A stretch of 64,000 nucleotides of DNA from Uliginosibacterium sp. 31-16 (GTDB taxonomy: Bacteria > Pseudomonadota > Gammaproteobacteria > Burkholderiales > Rhodocyclaceae): positions 1-64,000 of the forward strand of contig NZ_JAVALZ010000003.1 of assembly GCF_030730865.1 (NCBI RefSeq). Reading direction: 5' to 3'. Positions 34,127 through 44,250 of this stretch are shown here, piece by piece (the first letter of the stretch is position 1; every line of letters begins with the position of its first letter). The position numbers and the translations under genes are program-made. The notes under the pieces were generated by a model, which had not been told where the DNA came from, searched no databases, and worked only from the letters and a program-made list of their open reading frames with translations.

Positions 34127-34663
34127 TCAAACGGGAGCTGATGCCGATGGATAAGGCACCGGCTCGGGCGTGACTTGAGGCTCCTTGAACTCGCCTATGT
34201 AGTAATCGAAGCCAGGTGAGGCGATGATGTTGATCAGCAACTGCCCTTTCTTAAGGGTTGCCTCGCGCGTAAATATCTTGCCTGTCTTGATTGTACGTTC
34301 CTGCTGCACCTGTTCGATGTTGATGCTGGCTGTGACGTGAACGCCGTCGTTGAACTTGCAGTTGATCAGGGCGCCGTCTTCTTTGGTGAAGCCACCCATG
34401 CAATTGTATGTCGAGTATGCGGAGTGAGGTTTGATGGCGTCCTTCATGAAATAGCGTAGCCCCGAATAGTCGAGTTCGAGTTCCTGAAATGGAGCAGGAA
34501 AGTTCTGCATGGACTGCACCAGAACAATCCGGTGGCCCAGATGCGCCATGGCTTGCGCCTGCCTTGCGTTGATGGCTTGCTGCTGTTCTGGGGTCCGCTT
34601 GATTGGTGTGGCACAGCCACCGAGCATGATGGCTATACAGGTAAAAAGAGCCAGTTGGCGCAC
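34127..34663 (-). CDS. Lipoprotein of unknown function
   Basis: A 178-residue lipoprotein with lipobox MLGGC and a mature start ATPIKRTPEQQQAINARQAQAM. The rest is a mixed domain with two cysteines (YNCMGG, INCKFN) that could form a disulfide, and the C-terminus is Pro-rich. I do not recognise a family. I chose the GTG at 34663 because GGAGG lies about 6 bases upstream and the signal peptide then starts properly; an ATG at 34708 would add 15 residues and run through the nrdJ terminator. Confidence 0.75.
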   Translation of the reverse strand: MRQLALFTCIAIMLGGCATPIKRTPEQQQAINARQAQAMAHLGHRIVLVQSMQNFPAPFQELELDYSGLRYFMKDAIKPHSAYSTYNCMGGFTKEDGALINCKFNDGVHVTASINIEQVQQERTIKTGKIFTREATLKKGQLLINIIASPGFDYYIGEFKEPQVTPEPVPYPSASAPV

Positions 34664-34698
34664 GTCGACCTCCTTATTGATAGGGGAATTGAAAGGCC

Positions 34699-34729
34699 CA
34701 AAAAACAAGGCGCCCTCGGCGCCTTGTTT
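34699..34729 (-). terminator. Rho-independent terminator of nrdJ
   Basis: AACAAGGCGCC (34704-34714) pairs perfectly with GGCGCCTTGTT (34718-34728) around a 3-base loop; on the minus strand a six-T run follows. It is 16 bases beyond the nrdJ stop. Confidence 0.93.
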
Positions 34730-34744
34730 CGTTTCAGCGATGGA

Positions 34745-37642
34745 TCACCCGCAGGTTCCGACCGCCCCGCAAGCGGTGCAGAAGTCACACCCATCCTTGC
34801 GGATCATGGTGTGGTTGCCGCACTCGGGGCAGGCCTTGCCTTGCATGACCTGGGCTTCTTCCTTGTCGCGCGGGGTTTCGAGGATGCCCATTTCGCGGAT
34901 CGGATAGCCTTCTTCGTCCAGCACGCCGAGCATGGCGTAGCGGTGGATGACGAGGCGGGCAAGATAGGCGACGGTGCTGGGCCAGTTCTGTTGCTTCTGG
35001 CTGCCCGGCACGCGGGCCATGAAATCGCCAAGGGGTTCCGGGTAGTTCAGGAGCTTGCGCAGCTTCATGCCGATCCAGGCCGGGTCGACGACGCGCATGT
35101 CGAGCGAGAGCAGGCGGGCCAGCCCATCCAGAGCGCGCGGGTAGTTGCCCGAGAGCCACATGGAGTAGGGGCGGGTCTGGGACTGACCTCCGGGGCCGTC
35201 CGGCAGGGTGATTTCTTTCAGGCCGAGTACGAAGTCTTCGCCGGTGGCCGGATTCTGGATGTCGACCGTCCAGGACAGGGTGCCGTCGGCGCCGGTCTTG
35301 GGCTCGGTGACGCTGAACACGGCATCGCGCACCGGGGTTTCGCCTTCACCTTCGAAGGTGCCCAGGGTTTCGCAGCGGTAGCGGATGATCTGGGCGAAAG
35401 CAGCCACAACGCCGGGCATGCGCTTGTGTTCGCCATGCGGGGGGAAGGGCAGCTCGAAGGAGTTTTCGCCGACGGTATGGGCGAGCATGTCGAGCTTGAG
35501 CTTGAGCCAGGCGCGGTCGTTGGCGCGCATGTCCATCGACAGGGTCTTGGCGACGGCTCCCAGACCGCGCGGCTGGTCGGCGCCATTGACCCACACTTCG
35601 AAGGGCTTGTCGTGGCCGGGGCGACCGTTTTCGGCCTGACCGACGAAGATCGCGAACGAACCTTGCGGGCTGTTGAGCATGTAGGTCCACGACAGGTTGC
35701 CGTTGGGCAGCTCGGGGCGGTTTGGCCAGCGCAGGCTGGAGAGCACGGGAGCCGGCAGGTGCGGGATGGTCAGGCGGCGGTTGGCATCGCTTTGCAGGGA
35801 GCCGAGCTGCACATCTTGCGGGGCTTTCTTGTCTTCGCCACCGGCCGGGGTGCTCGGGCCTACCGACAGGACGGAGCCGAGGATGCTGTTCGGACGATAG
35901 GTGGCGAGCCCCTTCAGGCCGGCCTTCCAGGCGCCCATGTAGAGGTCTTCGAAGTCTTCGTACGGATAGTCTTCCGGCACGTTCACGGTTTTGGAGATGG
36001 CAGTGTCGATGCACGGGGCCACGGCGGCAACCATGTCCTTGTGCGCGGTGGCGGAGAGTTCCAGCGCGGTGACGAAGTAGTCCGGCAGCTTGCTGGTGTC
36101 GCCACCAAGGTGCTTGTACAGGCGCCAGGCGTAGTCTTCGACGGCGTATTCCTTGTGGGTGCCGTCCACCATGCGTTTCTTGCGGGTGTAGGTCCAGGAG
36201 AAGGGCGGCTCGATGCCGTTCGAGGCGTTGTCCGCGAAGGCCAGCGAGATGGTGCCGGTGGGGGCAATCGACAGCAGGTGCGAATTGCGCAGGCCGTGCT
36301 TGCGGATTTGCTCTTTTACCTCACTCGGCAGGCGCGAGGCGAAGTTGCCGCCGGAGAGATACATGTCGGCGTTGAAGAGCGGGAAGGCGCCGCGTTCCTT
36401 GGCCATCTCGACTGAAGACAGGTAGGCCGCATCGCGCATGACTTCGCTGATCCGGGTAGCCATGGCGCGCGCTTCCTTGGTGTCGTAACGCAGGCGCAGC
36501 ATGATCAGGGCGTCGCCCAGACCGGTGAAACCGAGACCGACGCGGCGCTTGTTGGCAGCCTCTTCGGCTTGCTGCGGCAGCGGCCAGTGGGTGACGTCCA
36601 GAACGTTGTCCAGCATGCGCACCGAGGTGGCGACGACCTTGCCGAAAGCGACTTCGTCGAACTTGGCCTTTTTGGTGAACGGGTGCTGGATGAAGCGGGT
36701 CAGGTTGATCGAGCCCAGGCAGCAGCAGCCGTACGGCGGCAGGGGCTGCTCGGCGCAGGGGTTGGTGGCCTCGATGGTTTCGCAGTAGTTGAGGTTGTTG
36801 TCCTTGTTCATGCGATCCAGGAACAGGATGCCCGGCTCGGCGTGATCGTAGGTGGAGCGCATGATCTGCTCCCACAGATCGCGGGCGCGCACCTTGCGGT
36901 ACACCCACTGACCGTCTTCGCGCTGGTAGGCGCCAGCGGCCTTGAAATCGGCGGCTGGCTCGGCCTTGTGGGCGAGTTCGACGTCGCCGTCCACTTCCAC
37001 GGCCTGCATGAAGATGTCGCTGACACCGACCGAGATGTTGAAGTTGGACAGGTCGCCGGAATCCTTGGCGTGGATGAAGGCTTCGATATCCGGGTGGTCG
37101 ATGCGCAGTACGCCCATCTGGGCGCCGCGGCGGGCACCGGCGGATTCGACTGTTTCACACGAGCGGTCGAACACGCGCATGTAGCTGACCGGGCCGGAGG
37201 CGCGGCTCTGGGTGCCACGCACCTGGGCGCCGACCGGGCGGATCGAGGAGAAGTCGTAACCCACGCCGCCGCCGCGACGCATGGTTTCAGCGGCATGCGA
37301 AAGAGCGGTGTAGATGCCGGGGCGGCCGTCGACTTCTTCGGTAATCGAATCGCCCACCGGCTGGACGAAGCAGTTGATCAGCGTAGCGGCCAGCGAGGTG
37401 CCGGCGGCGGAGTTGATGCGGCCGCCGGGCACGAAGCCGGCAACCTGGGCGTCGAAGAAGCGTTCTTCCCACAGGGCGCGCTTGTCTTCAGCCTCTACTG
37501 CCGCCAGTGCGCGGGCGACGCGACGACGCACATCCGTAACCGAGGCTTCATTCCCCTTGGCGTATTTTTCCAGCAGGATTTCACCGGAAATTTCCTGTTC
37601 TGCGAGGGTTGAAACGGCTTCGTCGCGGATCACAGCGTCCAT
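34745..37642 (-). CDS. nrdJ: Adenosylcobalamin-dependent ribonucleotide reductase (class II)
   Basis: A 965-residue class II reductase that makes deoxyribonucleotides using vitamin B12. Visible are [25 protein letters not shown], the active-site [33 protein letters not shown], and the late [21 protein letters not shown]. Two TSCPD-like domains follow in tandem (about 645-760 and 790-915, each with [18 protein letters not shown]), and the chain ends in a Cys-rich tail ([28 protein letters not shown]) that probably shuttles electrons or binds zinc. The upstream region carries a paired NrdR-box operator. No cobalamin riboswitch is evident. No class I reductase is in the window. Confidence 0.95.
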   Translation of the reverse strand: MDAVIRDEAVSTLAEQEISGEILLEKYAKGNEASVTDVRRRVARALAAVEAEDKRALWEERFFDAQVAGFVPGGRINSAAGTSLAATLINCFVQPVGDSITEEVDGRPGIYTALSHAAETMRRGGGVGYDFSSIRPVGAQVRGTQSRASGPVSYMRVFDRSCETVESAGARRGAQMGVLRIDHPDIEAFIHAKDSGDLSNFNISVGVSDIFMQAVEVDGDVELAHKAEPAADFKAAGAYQREDGQWVYRKVRARDLWEQIMRSTYDHAEPGILFLDRMNKDNNLNYCETIEATNPCAEQPLPPYGCCCLGSINLTRFIQHPFTKKAKFDEVAFGKVVATSVRMLDNVLDVTHWPLPQQAEEAANKRRVGLGFTGLGDALIMLRLRYDTKEARAMATRISEVMRDAAYLSSVEMAKERGAFPLFNADMYLSGGNFASRLPSEVKEQIRKHGLRNSHLLSIAPTGTISLAFADNASNGIEPPFSWTYTRKKRMVDGTHKEYAVEDYAWRLYKHLGGDTSKLPDYFVTALELSATAHKDMVAAVAPCIDTAISKTVNVPEDYPYEDFEDLYMGAWKAGLKGLATYRPNSILGSVLSVGPSTPAGGEDKKAPQDVQLGSLQSDANRRLTIPHLPAPVLSSLRWPNRPELPNGNLSWTYMLNSPQGSFAIFVGQAENGRPGHDKPFEVWVNGADQPRGLGAVAKTLSMDMRANDRAWLKLKLDMLAHTVGENSFELPFPPHGEHKRMPGVVAAFAQIIRYRCETLGTFEGEGETPVRDAVFSVTEPKTGADGTLSWTVDIQNPATGEDFVLGLKEITLPDGPGGQSQTRPYSMWLSGNYPRALDGLARLLSLDMRVVDPAWIGMKLRKLLNYPEPLGDFMARVPGSQKQQNWPSTVAYLARLVIHRYAMLGVLDEEGYPIREMGILETPRDKEEAQVMQGKACPECGNHTMIRKDGCDFCTACGAVGTCG

Positions 37643-37737
37643 CGTAATGACTCCCTTGGTGGTTTTGTTAGTCTGCGGCGCCGTGCTCAGAGTGGGTAGC
37701 CCGGCCTGTGGCGTCGCAGCGAGATGATCGTGTGAGA

Positions 37738-37784
37738 ATACTACATCTAGTTGAAGAACTCTAGATTGATACTATAGGTAGGTG
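37738..37784 (-). promoter_or_regulatory. Tandem NrdR boxes upstream of nrdJ
   Basis: ACTACATCTAGT (37740-37751) is a near-palindrome of NrdR-box type; a second, weaker match ACTATAGGTAGG lies at 37771-37782. Their centres are 31 bp apart, three helical turns, the spacing usual for paired NrdR boxes. They lie about 100-140 bases before the nrdJ start. Confidence 0.7.
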
Positions 37785-37937
37785 GTCTGCCCCAAAGGGA
37801 AGGCGTGCGCAGCGGCTGCTGGCGCGGCTTGCGGAGGAGGCTGCCCGGCAGGTCGCGCCGGGCAAGGCTTGGCGAGGGTCGGGTAAAACCCGTACGCACC
37901 CGGGCGCTCTATTGGATGCGCTGAAGCTGGTAAGGGT

Positions 37938-38783
37938 TCAGGCCAGACCGAGGGAACCCATGACGGATTCGAGCTGGGATTCGCAGTGTTCGCCGAATAC
38001 CGGCATCAGGGCCAGATCGACCCCGGCAAGATCCGGGGCGATATCGCTGAGCAGCGGGCAGGCGGCTCCGGCCGCTTCACCGCGCTCCAGACATTCGGAT
38101 GCCGAAATGGCGAGATTCAGGCGGGCGGCTTCGGCGGTGTGCTCGCCGCCTTGTTCAGGGGTCAGCTGGCACCCGATGATGGTGCCGATGCCTGCGGGCA
38201 ATTGCCAGGCGGCACACAGGGCGGCGCCGACTTCGCTGAAGTCGCAGCCGACGATGCTGCGTTCTTTTTCGGCCTGGGCAAGGATGCCTTCGCCCGCCGT
38301 ATCGAGCACGATGCCCATCAGGTCCGGCACGGCGTGATACATGACCAGATGGCCCATGTCGGACAGCAGGCCGATCACGAAGGCACGCTCGGCATCGCGT
38401 TCGCCGAGACTGCGGGAGAATTGCCGGCACATCAGGGCGCGGCGGATGCTGCCACGCCAGAAGCGCCCCATGTCCATGCGGTGCGGGCGGATGCCTTGAA
38501 AGGCTGTGGCCAAGGTGCTGGCCAGCACGATTTCGCCAACCTGATCGAGCCCGATCAGGCTGATGGCGCGGGAGAGGGTTTCTATCTTGCGTGGAAAACC
38601 GTAGAAGGCACTGTTGGCCATGCGCAGCAGCGAGGCCGTCAGGGAAGGGTCGCTGGCGATCAGGTCGGCGAGGTCGCCGATGTCGAGATCCTGATCAATC
38701 AGGGCCTGGCGGACTTTGTAGTACAGGTCGGGCAGACTGGCCAGATGTTCCTGGCTGGCAACGAGTTCCTGTGCAAGACGCAT
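37938..38783 (-). CDS. HDOD-domain signalling protein
   Basis: A 281-residue protein made of one HDOD domain: LPDLYYKVRQALIDQDLDIGDLADLIASDPSLTASLLRMANSAFYGFPRKIETLSRAISLIGLDQVGEIVL, then SLGERDAERAFVIGLLSDMGHL. HDOD proteins are non-catalytic relatives of HD-GYP proteins linked to motility, signalling and stress. GGGGAGG lies 6 bases before the ATG. It is monocistronic; downstream 37843-37863 forms a GC-rich hairpin without a T-run. Confidence 0.88.
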   Translation of the reverse strand: MRLAQELVASQEHLASLPDLYYKVRQALIDQDLDIGDLADLIASDPSLTASLLRMANSAFYGFPRKIETLSRAISLIGLDQVGEIVLASTLATAFQGIRPHRMDMGRFWRGSIRRALMCRQFSRSLGERDAERAFVIGLLSDMGHLVMYHAVPDLMGIVLDTAGEGILAQAEKERSIVGCDFSEVGAALCAAWQLPAGIGTIIGCQLTPEQGGEHTAEAARLNLAISASECLERGEAAGAACPLLSDIAPDLAGVDLALMPVFGEHCESQLESVMGSLGLA

Positions 38784-38922
38784 GAATGCCTCCCCTGTGT
38801 GCCTGCGCTGGGTGGCAGACTTGGTTTGAGCGGGGCATTATGGACCGGAAAGTTCGTGTCTGGAACAAAAGCCTGCGTCCGGACCGGCGCGGCGGTTTCG
38901 GGCGCAAATGCGCCAGGCCGCC

Positions 38923-39135
38923 TCAGGCGTGGGTTTCAGGGCCGAGCATGCGTTCGATGATGGAGATCCGGTCCCTGACGATGAGTTTGCGTTTCTTGAG
39001 CCGGCGCACGACCAGTTCGTCTTCATCCGGGGCCAGGCACAGACGCGAGATGGCATCGTCCAGCTCGCGGTGCTCGGCGCGCAGAGTGTCCAGACGGTGA
39101 TTGAGGTTCATCGCGTTTTCGAACATGTCGCTCAT
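38923..39135 (-). CDS. YdcH/DUF465-family small coiled-coil protein
   Basis: A 70-residue helical protein: NLNHRLDTLRAEHRELDDAISRL, then DELVVRRLKKRKLIVRDRISIIERML, the DUF465 signature with a basic centre. Members are widespread and mostly uncharacterised. GAGGAG lies 8 bases before the ATG. Confidence 0.85.
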   Translation of the reverse strand: MSDMFENAMNLNHRLDTLRAEHRELDDAISRLCLAPDEDELVVRRLKKRKLIVRDRISIIERMLGPETHA

Positions 39136-39353
39136 CGGTTTGCTCCTCGGTGTTTTTATTTTTCTGAGACTGCCTGACTCTGATACAGCCTAACTCAGGG
39201 GACAGCATGAAGCACTGAATCGAAAGGGCACAGACACAACTCTTAACACCGCGCACTTGAGAAATGCCTTCGCAGCGCCGATATGAAGCTCAAGGGCAGG
39301 CATTTCCCGGCCCGACTTCCGTCCGAAATATCAACGTTGGAAGGAGGGTTACC

Positions 39354-39587
39354 ATGCATATCGTATTGAACAATCCAGCGCTCTATGTCGTGGCCTACCC
39401 TTCGGTCGGGGCCATCGAAGTCATCGACAAACGCAGGGCCCGTGGCGGTTTGCTGGCCGGGGATACCGCCTTGCGCTTTCGTCGTGAACTGGAAAGCGCA
39501 ATGAGTCAGGGAGACGACTCCAGCGAGTTCGATCTGTGTCTGGATGGTTACGATGCCCTGCTGACACAGCCGGCGATTTATCAGTAA
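39354..39587 (+). CDS. DUF3567-family protein
   Basis: A 77-residue protein matching the betaproteobacterial DUF3567 family: MHIVLNNPALYVVAYPSVGAIEVIDK, FRRELESAM and LDGYDALLTQPAIYQ. Function is unknown. AGGAGGG lies 6 bases before the ATG at 39354. It is followed 43 bases later by greB and may be co-transcribed. Confidence 0.88.
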   Translation: MHIVLNNPALYVVAYPSVGAIEVIDKRRARGGLLAGDTALRFRRELESAMSQGDDSSEFDLCLDGYDALLTQPAIYQ

Positions 39588-39630
39588 AGGCCCATTCCAC
39601 GCATACCGCGCCTGTGGCATCCTTGTTTGC

Positions 39631-40182
39631 ATGAACAAGGCCTTTGTCAAAGAAGGCAGTGACGACGATGAAGACGACGTTGCTGCCGCTGCACCTGCGC
39701 TGCCGCCGGGCAGCAAGTATTACATCACCCGGCGCGGTTTCAACCGCCTGAAGGCGGAGCTTGACCATCTGGTGCGTGTGGAGCGCCCGGAGGTGGTTTC
39801 GATCGTGTCCTGGGCGGCGTCGAATGGTGATCGCTCCGAGAACGGTGACTATATCTACGGCAAGCGCCGGCTGCGCGAGATTGACCGGCGCATCCGCTTC
39901 CTGATCAAGCGGCTGGAGTCGGCGACCGTGGTCGACCCGGAAGCACAGGAGAATCTTGATCAGGTATTTTTCGGTGCGACGGTCACGGTCTGCGATCAGG
40001 AGGGCGAGGAAGCCACCTACCAGATCGTCGGTGTGGACGAGACGGATGCGGGCAGCGGACTGATCAGCTGGATTTCGCCACTGGCGAAGGCGCTGATGAA
40101 GGCGCGCGAGGGCGACACAGTGCGTTTTGCCAGCCCGGGCGGCATGCGGGAGCTGGATATCCTCGAAATCAGATACGTCTGA
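39631..40182 (+). CDS. greB: Transcription elongation factor GreB
   Basis: A 183-residue Gre factor. The acidic N-terminal extension DDDEDD is followed by the coiled-coil domain (YITRRGFNRLKAELDHLVRVERPEVVSIVSWAASNGDRSENGDYIYGKRRLREIDRRIRFL), with the acidic D/E pair at the tip of the hairpin, and the C-terminal FKBP-like domain (ISPLAKALMKAREGDTVRFASPGG). It rescues backtracked RNA polymerase by stimulating transcript cleavage. GreB rather than GreA follows from GDYIYGKRRLREIDRRIRFL. Confidence 0.93.
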   Translation: MNKAFVKEGSDDDEDDVAAAAPALPPGSKYYITRRGFNRLKAELDHLVRVERPEVVSIVSWAASNGDRSENGDYIYGKRRLREIDRRIRFLIKRLESATVVDPEAQENLDQVFFGATVTVCDQEGEEATYQIVGVDETDAGSGLISWISPLAKALMKAREGDTVRFASPGGMRELDILEIRYV

Positions 40183-40223
40183 GCATGAGTCACCGGCGAG
40201 GCCGTGCTGCGCTGGCGGCAAGG

Positions 40224-40335
40224 CTTGAAGAGCCGCGTCCGGCCTTGTTCTTCATGTAGGTGTTCTGAAGAACCGCTCCTGATCTTGCTGTGCAGGCATG
40301 TGCGCTGAAGACGCTTGCCAGGTGCGGCTCTCCGG
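40224..40335. repeat. Divergent dispersed repeat copy
   Basis: Contains CTTGAAGAGCCGCGTCC, GTTCTGAAGAACCGCTCC and GGTGCGGCTCTCCGG, variants of the family's end blocks. It occupies the gap between the convergent greB and sensor kinase genes. Confidence 0.45.
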
Positions 40336-40364
40336 CCGTCATGCGGACGCTCCCGGCTCAGCGC

Positions 40365-42227
40365 CTATTTTCGCCGTCGCCGGATCACCTGGGCCCGCAG
40401 CGGCAGTGCGAAGATGAATTGTGCCCCTTCGCCGGGCGCGGCCTCTGCCCAGATCTGGCCGCCATGGCGTTCGATGATGCGGCGTACCGAAGCCAGCCCG
40501 ATGCCCGTGCCGCCGTAGCCTTGATCGCCGTGCAGTTGCTGGAACGGCTGGAACAGGCGTTTGGCGTGTGCCATGTCGAAACCGATGCCGTTATCGGCCA
40601 GGGTGAAGCGCAGGAATTCGCCTTCTTCCCGGGCGCTCAGGCGGATGATGGCCGGGCGTCTGGCGCGGGTGAATTTCCAGGCGTTGTGCAGCAGGTTGGA
40701 CAGCGCGTTGCGCAGCAGCGCTTCATCGCCCTCGGCGCGCATGCCTGGCTGTGCTTCAAAGATGACTTCGCGCCCCGGGCTGTTGATGCGCAAATCGTCC
40801 ACGATTTCCTGGGCCATGCCGGACATGTCTACCTCACGCACGGTCAGCGGTGCGCGCGATACGTTGGCCAGACTGAGCAGTTCATCGATCAGCTCGCCCA
40901 TGCGCACGCTGGCGCGATAGATGCGGTCCAGATAGTCGCGGCCCTGTGCATCCAGCTGTGCGCCGAAATCCTCCCTGAGTGCGTGGGCAAAACCGTTGAT
41001 GGCACGCAGCGGCGCGCGCAGATCGTGTGAGATCGAATAGCTGAAGGCGATCAGCTCGCGGTTGGATTGTTCCAGCTCGGCAGTGCGGCGGCCGACACGC
41101 GCTTCCAGATTGCTGTTGAGCCGGCCCAGTGCGGTGCGCGCCTGCTCATGACGCTTTGCATCGGAATGGATGAGCCAGGAAACCAGTGCGAGCAGGATCG
41201 CCAGTGCGGCCACCCCCATGACCAGCCGTTGCTTCATGGCCAGAAAACCGGCGCGGGCCACATCGGTAGGGCGTGAAACGACGGCAATCAGCGGCAGGTC
41301 GCGGAGCAGGCGGAAGACCCCGATGTGGCGGCTGTCGCCGAACTGGTAAGTGGTTTCAAAGGTGACCGTGTTGCGGTCGCGCGAGGCCTGGGCGAGCAGG
41401 CTGGCGAAGTCTGGCGGAGCTTCGTCGCTCTGGGCCGGGAAGTGCAGCAGCAATACGCCGTTGAGGCTGAGCAGGCTGAAGCGATCCTGGGGGGTAAGCT
41501 GGGTTTCGCGAAAGAACTCATTGAAATCCTGGGTGGCCAGCAGTGCAAATGCGCTGCCCAGCACATCGCCTTGTGCGTTGCGGGCGCCCTGTTCGATGGG
41601 GATGAACCAGTTGCCGGAAGCATCACGGACCGGCGGGTGGATGAAAATGCGCGAGTCGGTGTTTTGCCGCCAGTACGCGAGTGAGGCTTGTGGCAGGGCG
41701 GGCAGGGAGGCATTGCCACGCTGGCGCAGGCTGAACAGCTCGGTGCCGGCGGCGTTGTAGGCGGCAAACAGGCGTAACTGCGGCGTGCGCAGCATGTCTT
41801 CGGCGGCTTGCTCCTGCAGACGTTTGGCCAGCAGGGCAGGGTCCGTTTTCTCCTGTGCAATCAGGGTGGCGAGGTTGCGCAGGGCCTCGCCGGCCTTGCT
41901 GAAGGTGTGAGCGACGTGTTCGTTCTGGGCGCGGGCCAGGCTGGCCAGCTCGGTTTCCTGGATGCGCTGCTGGCGTACCCAGTCCTGAGTGATCAGGGCC
42001 CAGGCGCCAGCCAGGATGATGGCCATGATCAGCAGATATACGCCGGCAATCGTGAGGGCTGAGCGGAAGAGCGAACTTGTCTGCTCCGCGCGGTCTGGCG
42101 AAGCTGAAGAGGAAGGAGCGCTGTGGCGAGAGTCGGTCTGGGTGGTGTGCAAAGACGAGGCCCCGTGGATGGATAATGAGATCGCCCGCCAAAACGGACG
42201 GACTTGAAATTGCACGGGTCGCCTCAA
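40365..42227 (-). CDS. Sensor histidine kinase with dCache-type periplasmic domain
   Basis: Up to 620 residues. After a poorly defined N-terminus (first TM at about 58-78) comes a periplasmic sensor of the double-Cache type (about 80-340; LRLFAAYNAAGTELFSLRQRG, FIPIEQGARNAQGDVLG, DLPLIAVVSRP), TM2 at about 345-365, a coiled coil, the HisKA box SISHDLRAPLRAINGFA and an ATPase domain with NLLHNAWKFTR, ADNGIGFD and GGTGIGLA. No receiver or response regulator is adjacent. The TTG at 42227 is the first start, but the htpG heat-shock promoter overlaps it, and an in-frame GTG 12 bases on is as likely. Confidence 0.86.
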   Translation of the reverse strand: MRRPVQFQVRPFWRAISLSIHGASSLHTTQTDSRHSAPSSSASPDRAEQTSSLFRSALTIAGVYLLIMAIILAGAWALITQDWVRQQRIQETELASLARAQNEHVAHTFSKAGEALRNLATLIAQEKTDPALLAKRLQEQAAEDMLRTPQLRLFAAYNAAGTELFSLRQRGNASLPALPQASLAYWRQNTDSRIFIHPPVRDASGNWFIPIEQGARNAQGDVLGSAFALLATQDFNEFFRETQLTPQDRFSLLSLNGVLLLHFPAQSDEAPPDFASLLAQASRDRNTVTFETTYQFGDSRHIGVFRLLRDLPLIAVVSRPTDVARAGFLAMKQRLVMGVAALAILLALVSWLIHSDAKRHEQARTALGRLNSNLEARVGRRTAELEQSNRELIAFSYSISHDLRAPLRAINGFAHALREDFGAQLDAQGRDYLDRIYRASVRMGELIDELLSLANVSRAPLTVREVDMSGMAQEIVDDLRINSPGREVIFEAQPGMRAEGDEALLRNALSNLLHNAWKFTRARRPAIIRLSAREEGEFLRFTLADNGIGFDMAHAKRLFQPFQQLHGDQGYGGTGIGLASVRRIIERHGGQIWAEAAPGEGAQFIFALPLRAQVIRRRRK

Positions 42228-42230
42228 TAT
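42203..42230 (+). promoter_or_regulatory. Probable sigma-32 heat-shock promoter of htpG
   Basis: CTTGAAA (42203-42209) is an exact -35 for the heat-shock sigma factor; 12 bases later CCTCAATAT (42222-42230) approximates the CCCCATNT -10. The htpG start is 41 bases beyond. Confidence 0.62.
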
Positions 42231-42270
42231 CCCCGGATGTTAACAAAAGCCTTACCGGAGGATAGCAAGC

Positions 42271-44190
42271 ATGACTGATCGGGCAGCATTTACCGCTGAA
42301 AAACGTGGTTTCCAGACCGAAGTGAAGCAACTGCTTCATCTGATGATCCACTCGCTGTACTCTAATCGTGAAATCTTTCTGCGCGAGCTGATTTCCAATG
42401 CGTCAGACGCCTGCGACAAGCTGCGCTTTGAGGCCCTGGACAACGCCGCGCTGTTCGAGAGCGATTCGGACCTGAAGATCCGCGTAGCTTTCGACAAGGC
42501 TTCGCGCACCCTGACGATTTCGGACAACGGCATCGGCATGAACCGCGAGGAGGCGATCAACCACCTCGGCACCATTGCCAAATCCGGCACCAAGGAGTTC
42601 TTCTCGCGTCTTTCTGGCGACCAGCAGAAGGATGCCAGCCTGATCGGCCAGTTCGGCGTGGGCTTCTATTCGGCCTTCATCGTCGCCGACAAGGTGACCG
42701 TGCTGACCCGCCGCGCCGGTGATGCGGCGGAGGCCGGCGTGAAGTGGGAGTGCTCGATGGCCGGTGACGAAGCTGGCGAATACTCGGTCGAGCCCTATAT
42801 CAAGGCGCTGCGCGGCACCGACATCATCCTGCATCTGCGCGAGGATCAGGATGACCTGATCTCCGGTTACAAGCTGCGCAGCATCATCCGCAAGTATTCG
42901 GACCACATTGTCCAGCCCATCCTGATGCAGAAGGAGGAGTGGGACAAGGACAAGGCCGAGAACGTCCTCAAGGATGAAGACGAGACCATCAATCAGGCCA
43001 ACGCATTGTGGACCCGCTCCAAGAACGACATCTCGGACGACGACTACAAGGCCTTCTACAAGCACGTCTCGCACGATTTTGAGGACCCGACCGCGTGGAC
43101 GCATTCCAAGGTGGAAGGCCGTCACGAATATACGCAGCTACTCTACATTCCCAAGCGCGCGCCCTTCGATCTGTGGGACCGCAATCCGCGCCACGGCCTG
43201 AAGCTTTACGTGCGCCGCGTGTTCATCATGGATGATGCCGAGAAGCTGCTGCCGCACTACCTGCGCTTCGTGCGCGGGGTGGTGGACTCGGCCGATCTGC
43301 CGCTCAACATTTCGCGTGAAATCCTGCAGGAGAGCAAGGACGTCGACACCATTCGCGGTGGCTGCGCCAAGAAGGTGCTGGGCCTGCTCGAAGACATGGC
43401 CGCGAACAGGGCTGAGGATTATGCTGCCTTCTGGCGCGAATTCGGCCGCGTGCTCAAGGAAGGTCTGGGCGAAGACCACGCCAACAAGGACAAGCTGGCC
43501 GGCCTGATGCGCTTTGCCTCCACGCACACCGATACGGCGGATGAAGGCGTCTCGCTGAAGGATTACATCGGCCGCATGAAGGAAGGCCAGGAGAAGATCT
43601 ACTACGTCACGGCCGAGAGTTTCAACGCCGCAAAGAACAGCCCGCACCTGGAAGTCTTCCGCAAGAAAGGCATCGAAGTGCTGCTGCTGTCTGACCGCAT
43701 CGACGAGTGGGCGATTTCCTATCTGACCGAATTCGAGGGCAAACAGATCGTTTCCGTGGCCAAGGGCGGCCTGGATCTGGGCGCGCTGGAGGACGAGGAA
43801 GAGAAGAAGAAGGTCGAAGAGCAGGCTGAAGAGTTCAAGCCGCTGCTGGAGAAGGTCAAGGCTTCGCTGGGCGAGCGCGTCAAGGAAGTGCGCGTGACGC
43901 ACCGTCTGACCGACAGCCCGGCCTGCCTGGTGGTCGATGAAGACCAGATGGGTGCCAACCTGGCGCGCCTGCTCAAGGCGGCCGGACAGAACATCCCGAC
44001 GGCTGCGCCGATCCTCGAGATCAACCCGGAGCACCCGGTGGTGGCTCGCCTGAAGCGTGAGGATGCAAAGTTTGACGACTGGGCCGCCGTGCTCTTCGAT
44101 CAGGCCTTGCTGGCCGAAGGCGGCACGCTGGATGATCCGGCCAGCTTCATCAAGCGCATGAATCAGCTGATGCTGGATATGAGCAAGTAA
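42271..44190 (+). CDS. htpG: Molecular chaperone HtpG (Hsp90)
   Basis: A 639-residue bacterial Hsp90. The ATP-binding domain has [45 protein letters not shown] and [12 protein letters not shown]. The middle domain has [28 protein letters not shown] and [11 protein letters not shown], and the C-terminal domain [27 protein letters not shown]. It lacks the C-terminal MEEVD of eukaryotic Hsp90, as expected. GGAGG precedes the ATG, and a strong bidirectional terminator follows. Confidence 0.97.
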   Translation: MTDRAAFTAEKRGFQTEVKQLLHLMIHSLYSNREIFLRELISNASDACDKLRFEALDNAALFESDSDLKIRVAFDKASRTLTISDNGIGMNREEAINHLGTIAKSGTKEFFSRLSGDQQKDASLIGQFGVGFYSAFIVADKVTVLTRRAGDAAEAGVKWECSMAGDEAGEYSVEPYIKALRGTDIILHLREDQDDLISGYKLRSIIRKYSDHIVQPILMQKEEWDKDKAENVLKDEDETINQANALWTRSKNDISDDDYKAFYKHVSHDFEDPTAWTHSKVEGRHEYTQLLYIPKRAPFDLWDRNPRHGLKLYVRRVFIMDDAEKLLPHYLRFVRGVVDSADLPLNISREILQESKDVDTIRGGCAKKVLGLLEDMAANRAEDYAAFWREFGRVLKEGLGEDHANKDKLAGLMRFASTHTDTADEGVSLKDYIGRMKEGQEKIYYVTAESFNAAKNSPHLEVFRKKGIEVLLLSDRIDEWAISYLTEFEGKQIVSVAKGGLDLGALEDEEEKKKVEEQAEEFKPLLEKVKASLGERVKEVRVTHRLTDSPACLVVDEDQMGANLARLLKAAGQNIPTAAPILEINPEHPVVARLKREDAKFDDWAAVLFDQALLAEGGTLDDPASFIKRMNQLMLDMSK

Positions 44191-44208
44191 TCTGCGTCTT
44201 CCCGCTAC

Positions 44209-44237
44209 AAAAAAGGCCGCTTGCGCGGCCTTTTTTT
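44209..44237. terminator. Bidirectional Rho-independent terminator
   Basis: GGCCGC (44215-44220) pairs with GCGGCC (44225-44230) around TTGC, extended by AAAAAA/TTTTTT. It ends htpG on the plus strand and could stop transcripts coming from the exported-protein cluster on the minus strand. Confidence 0.92.
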
Positions 44238-44250
44238 ACGTCTGGCTGTC

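Noticed and set aside
34532-36415. Long plus-strand open frame of 627 codons opposite nrdJ
   Set aside because: It lies antisense to nrdJ, has a repetitive Gly/Ala/Arg-rich composition typical of GC-rich shadow frames, and has no ribosome site or family resemblance.
37643-37937. Possible cobalamin riboswitch before nrdJ
   Set aside because: I looked for a B12-box-like element in the leader and saw none; the conserved-looking signal is the NrdR-box pair.
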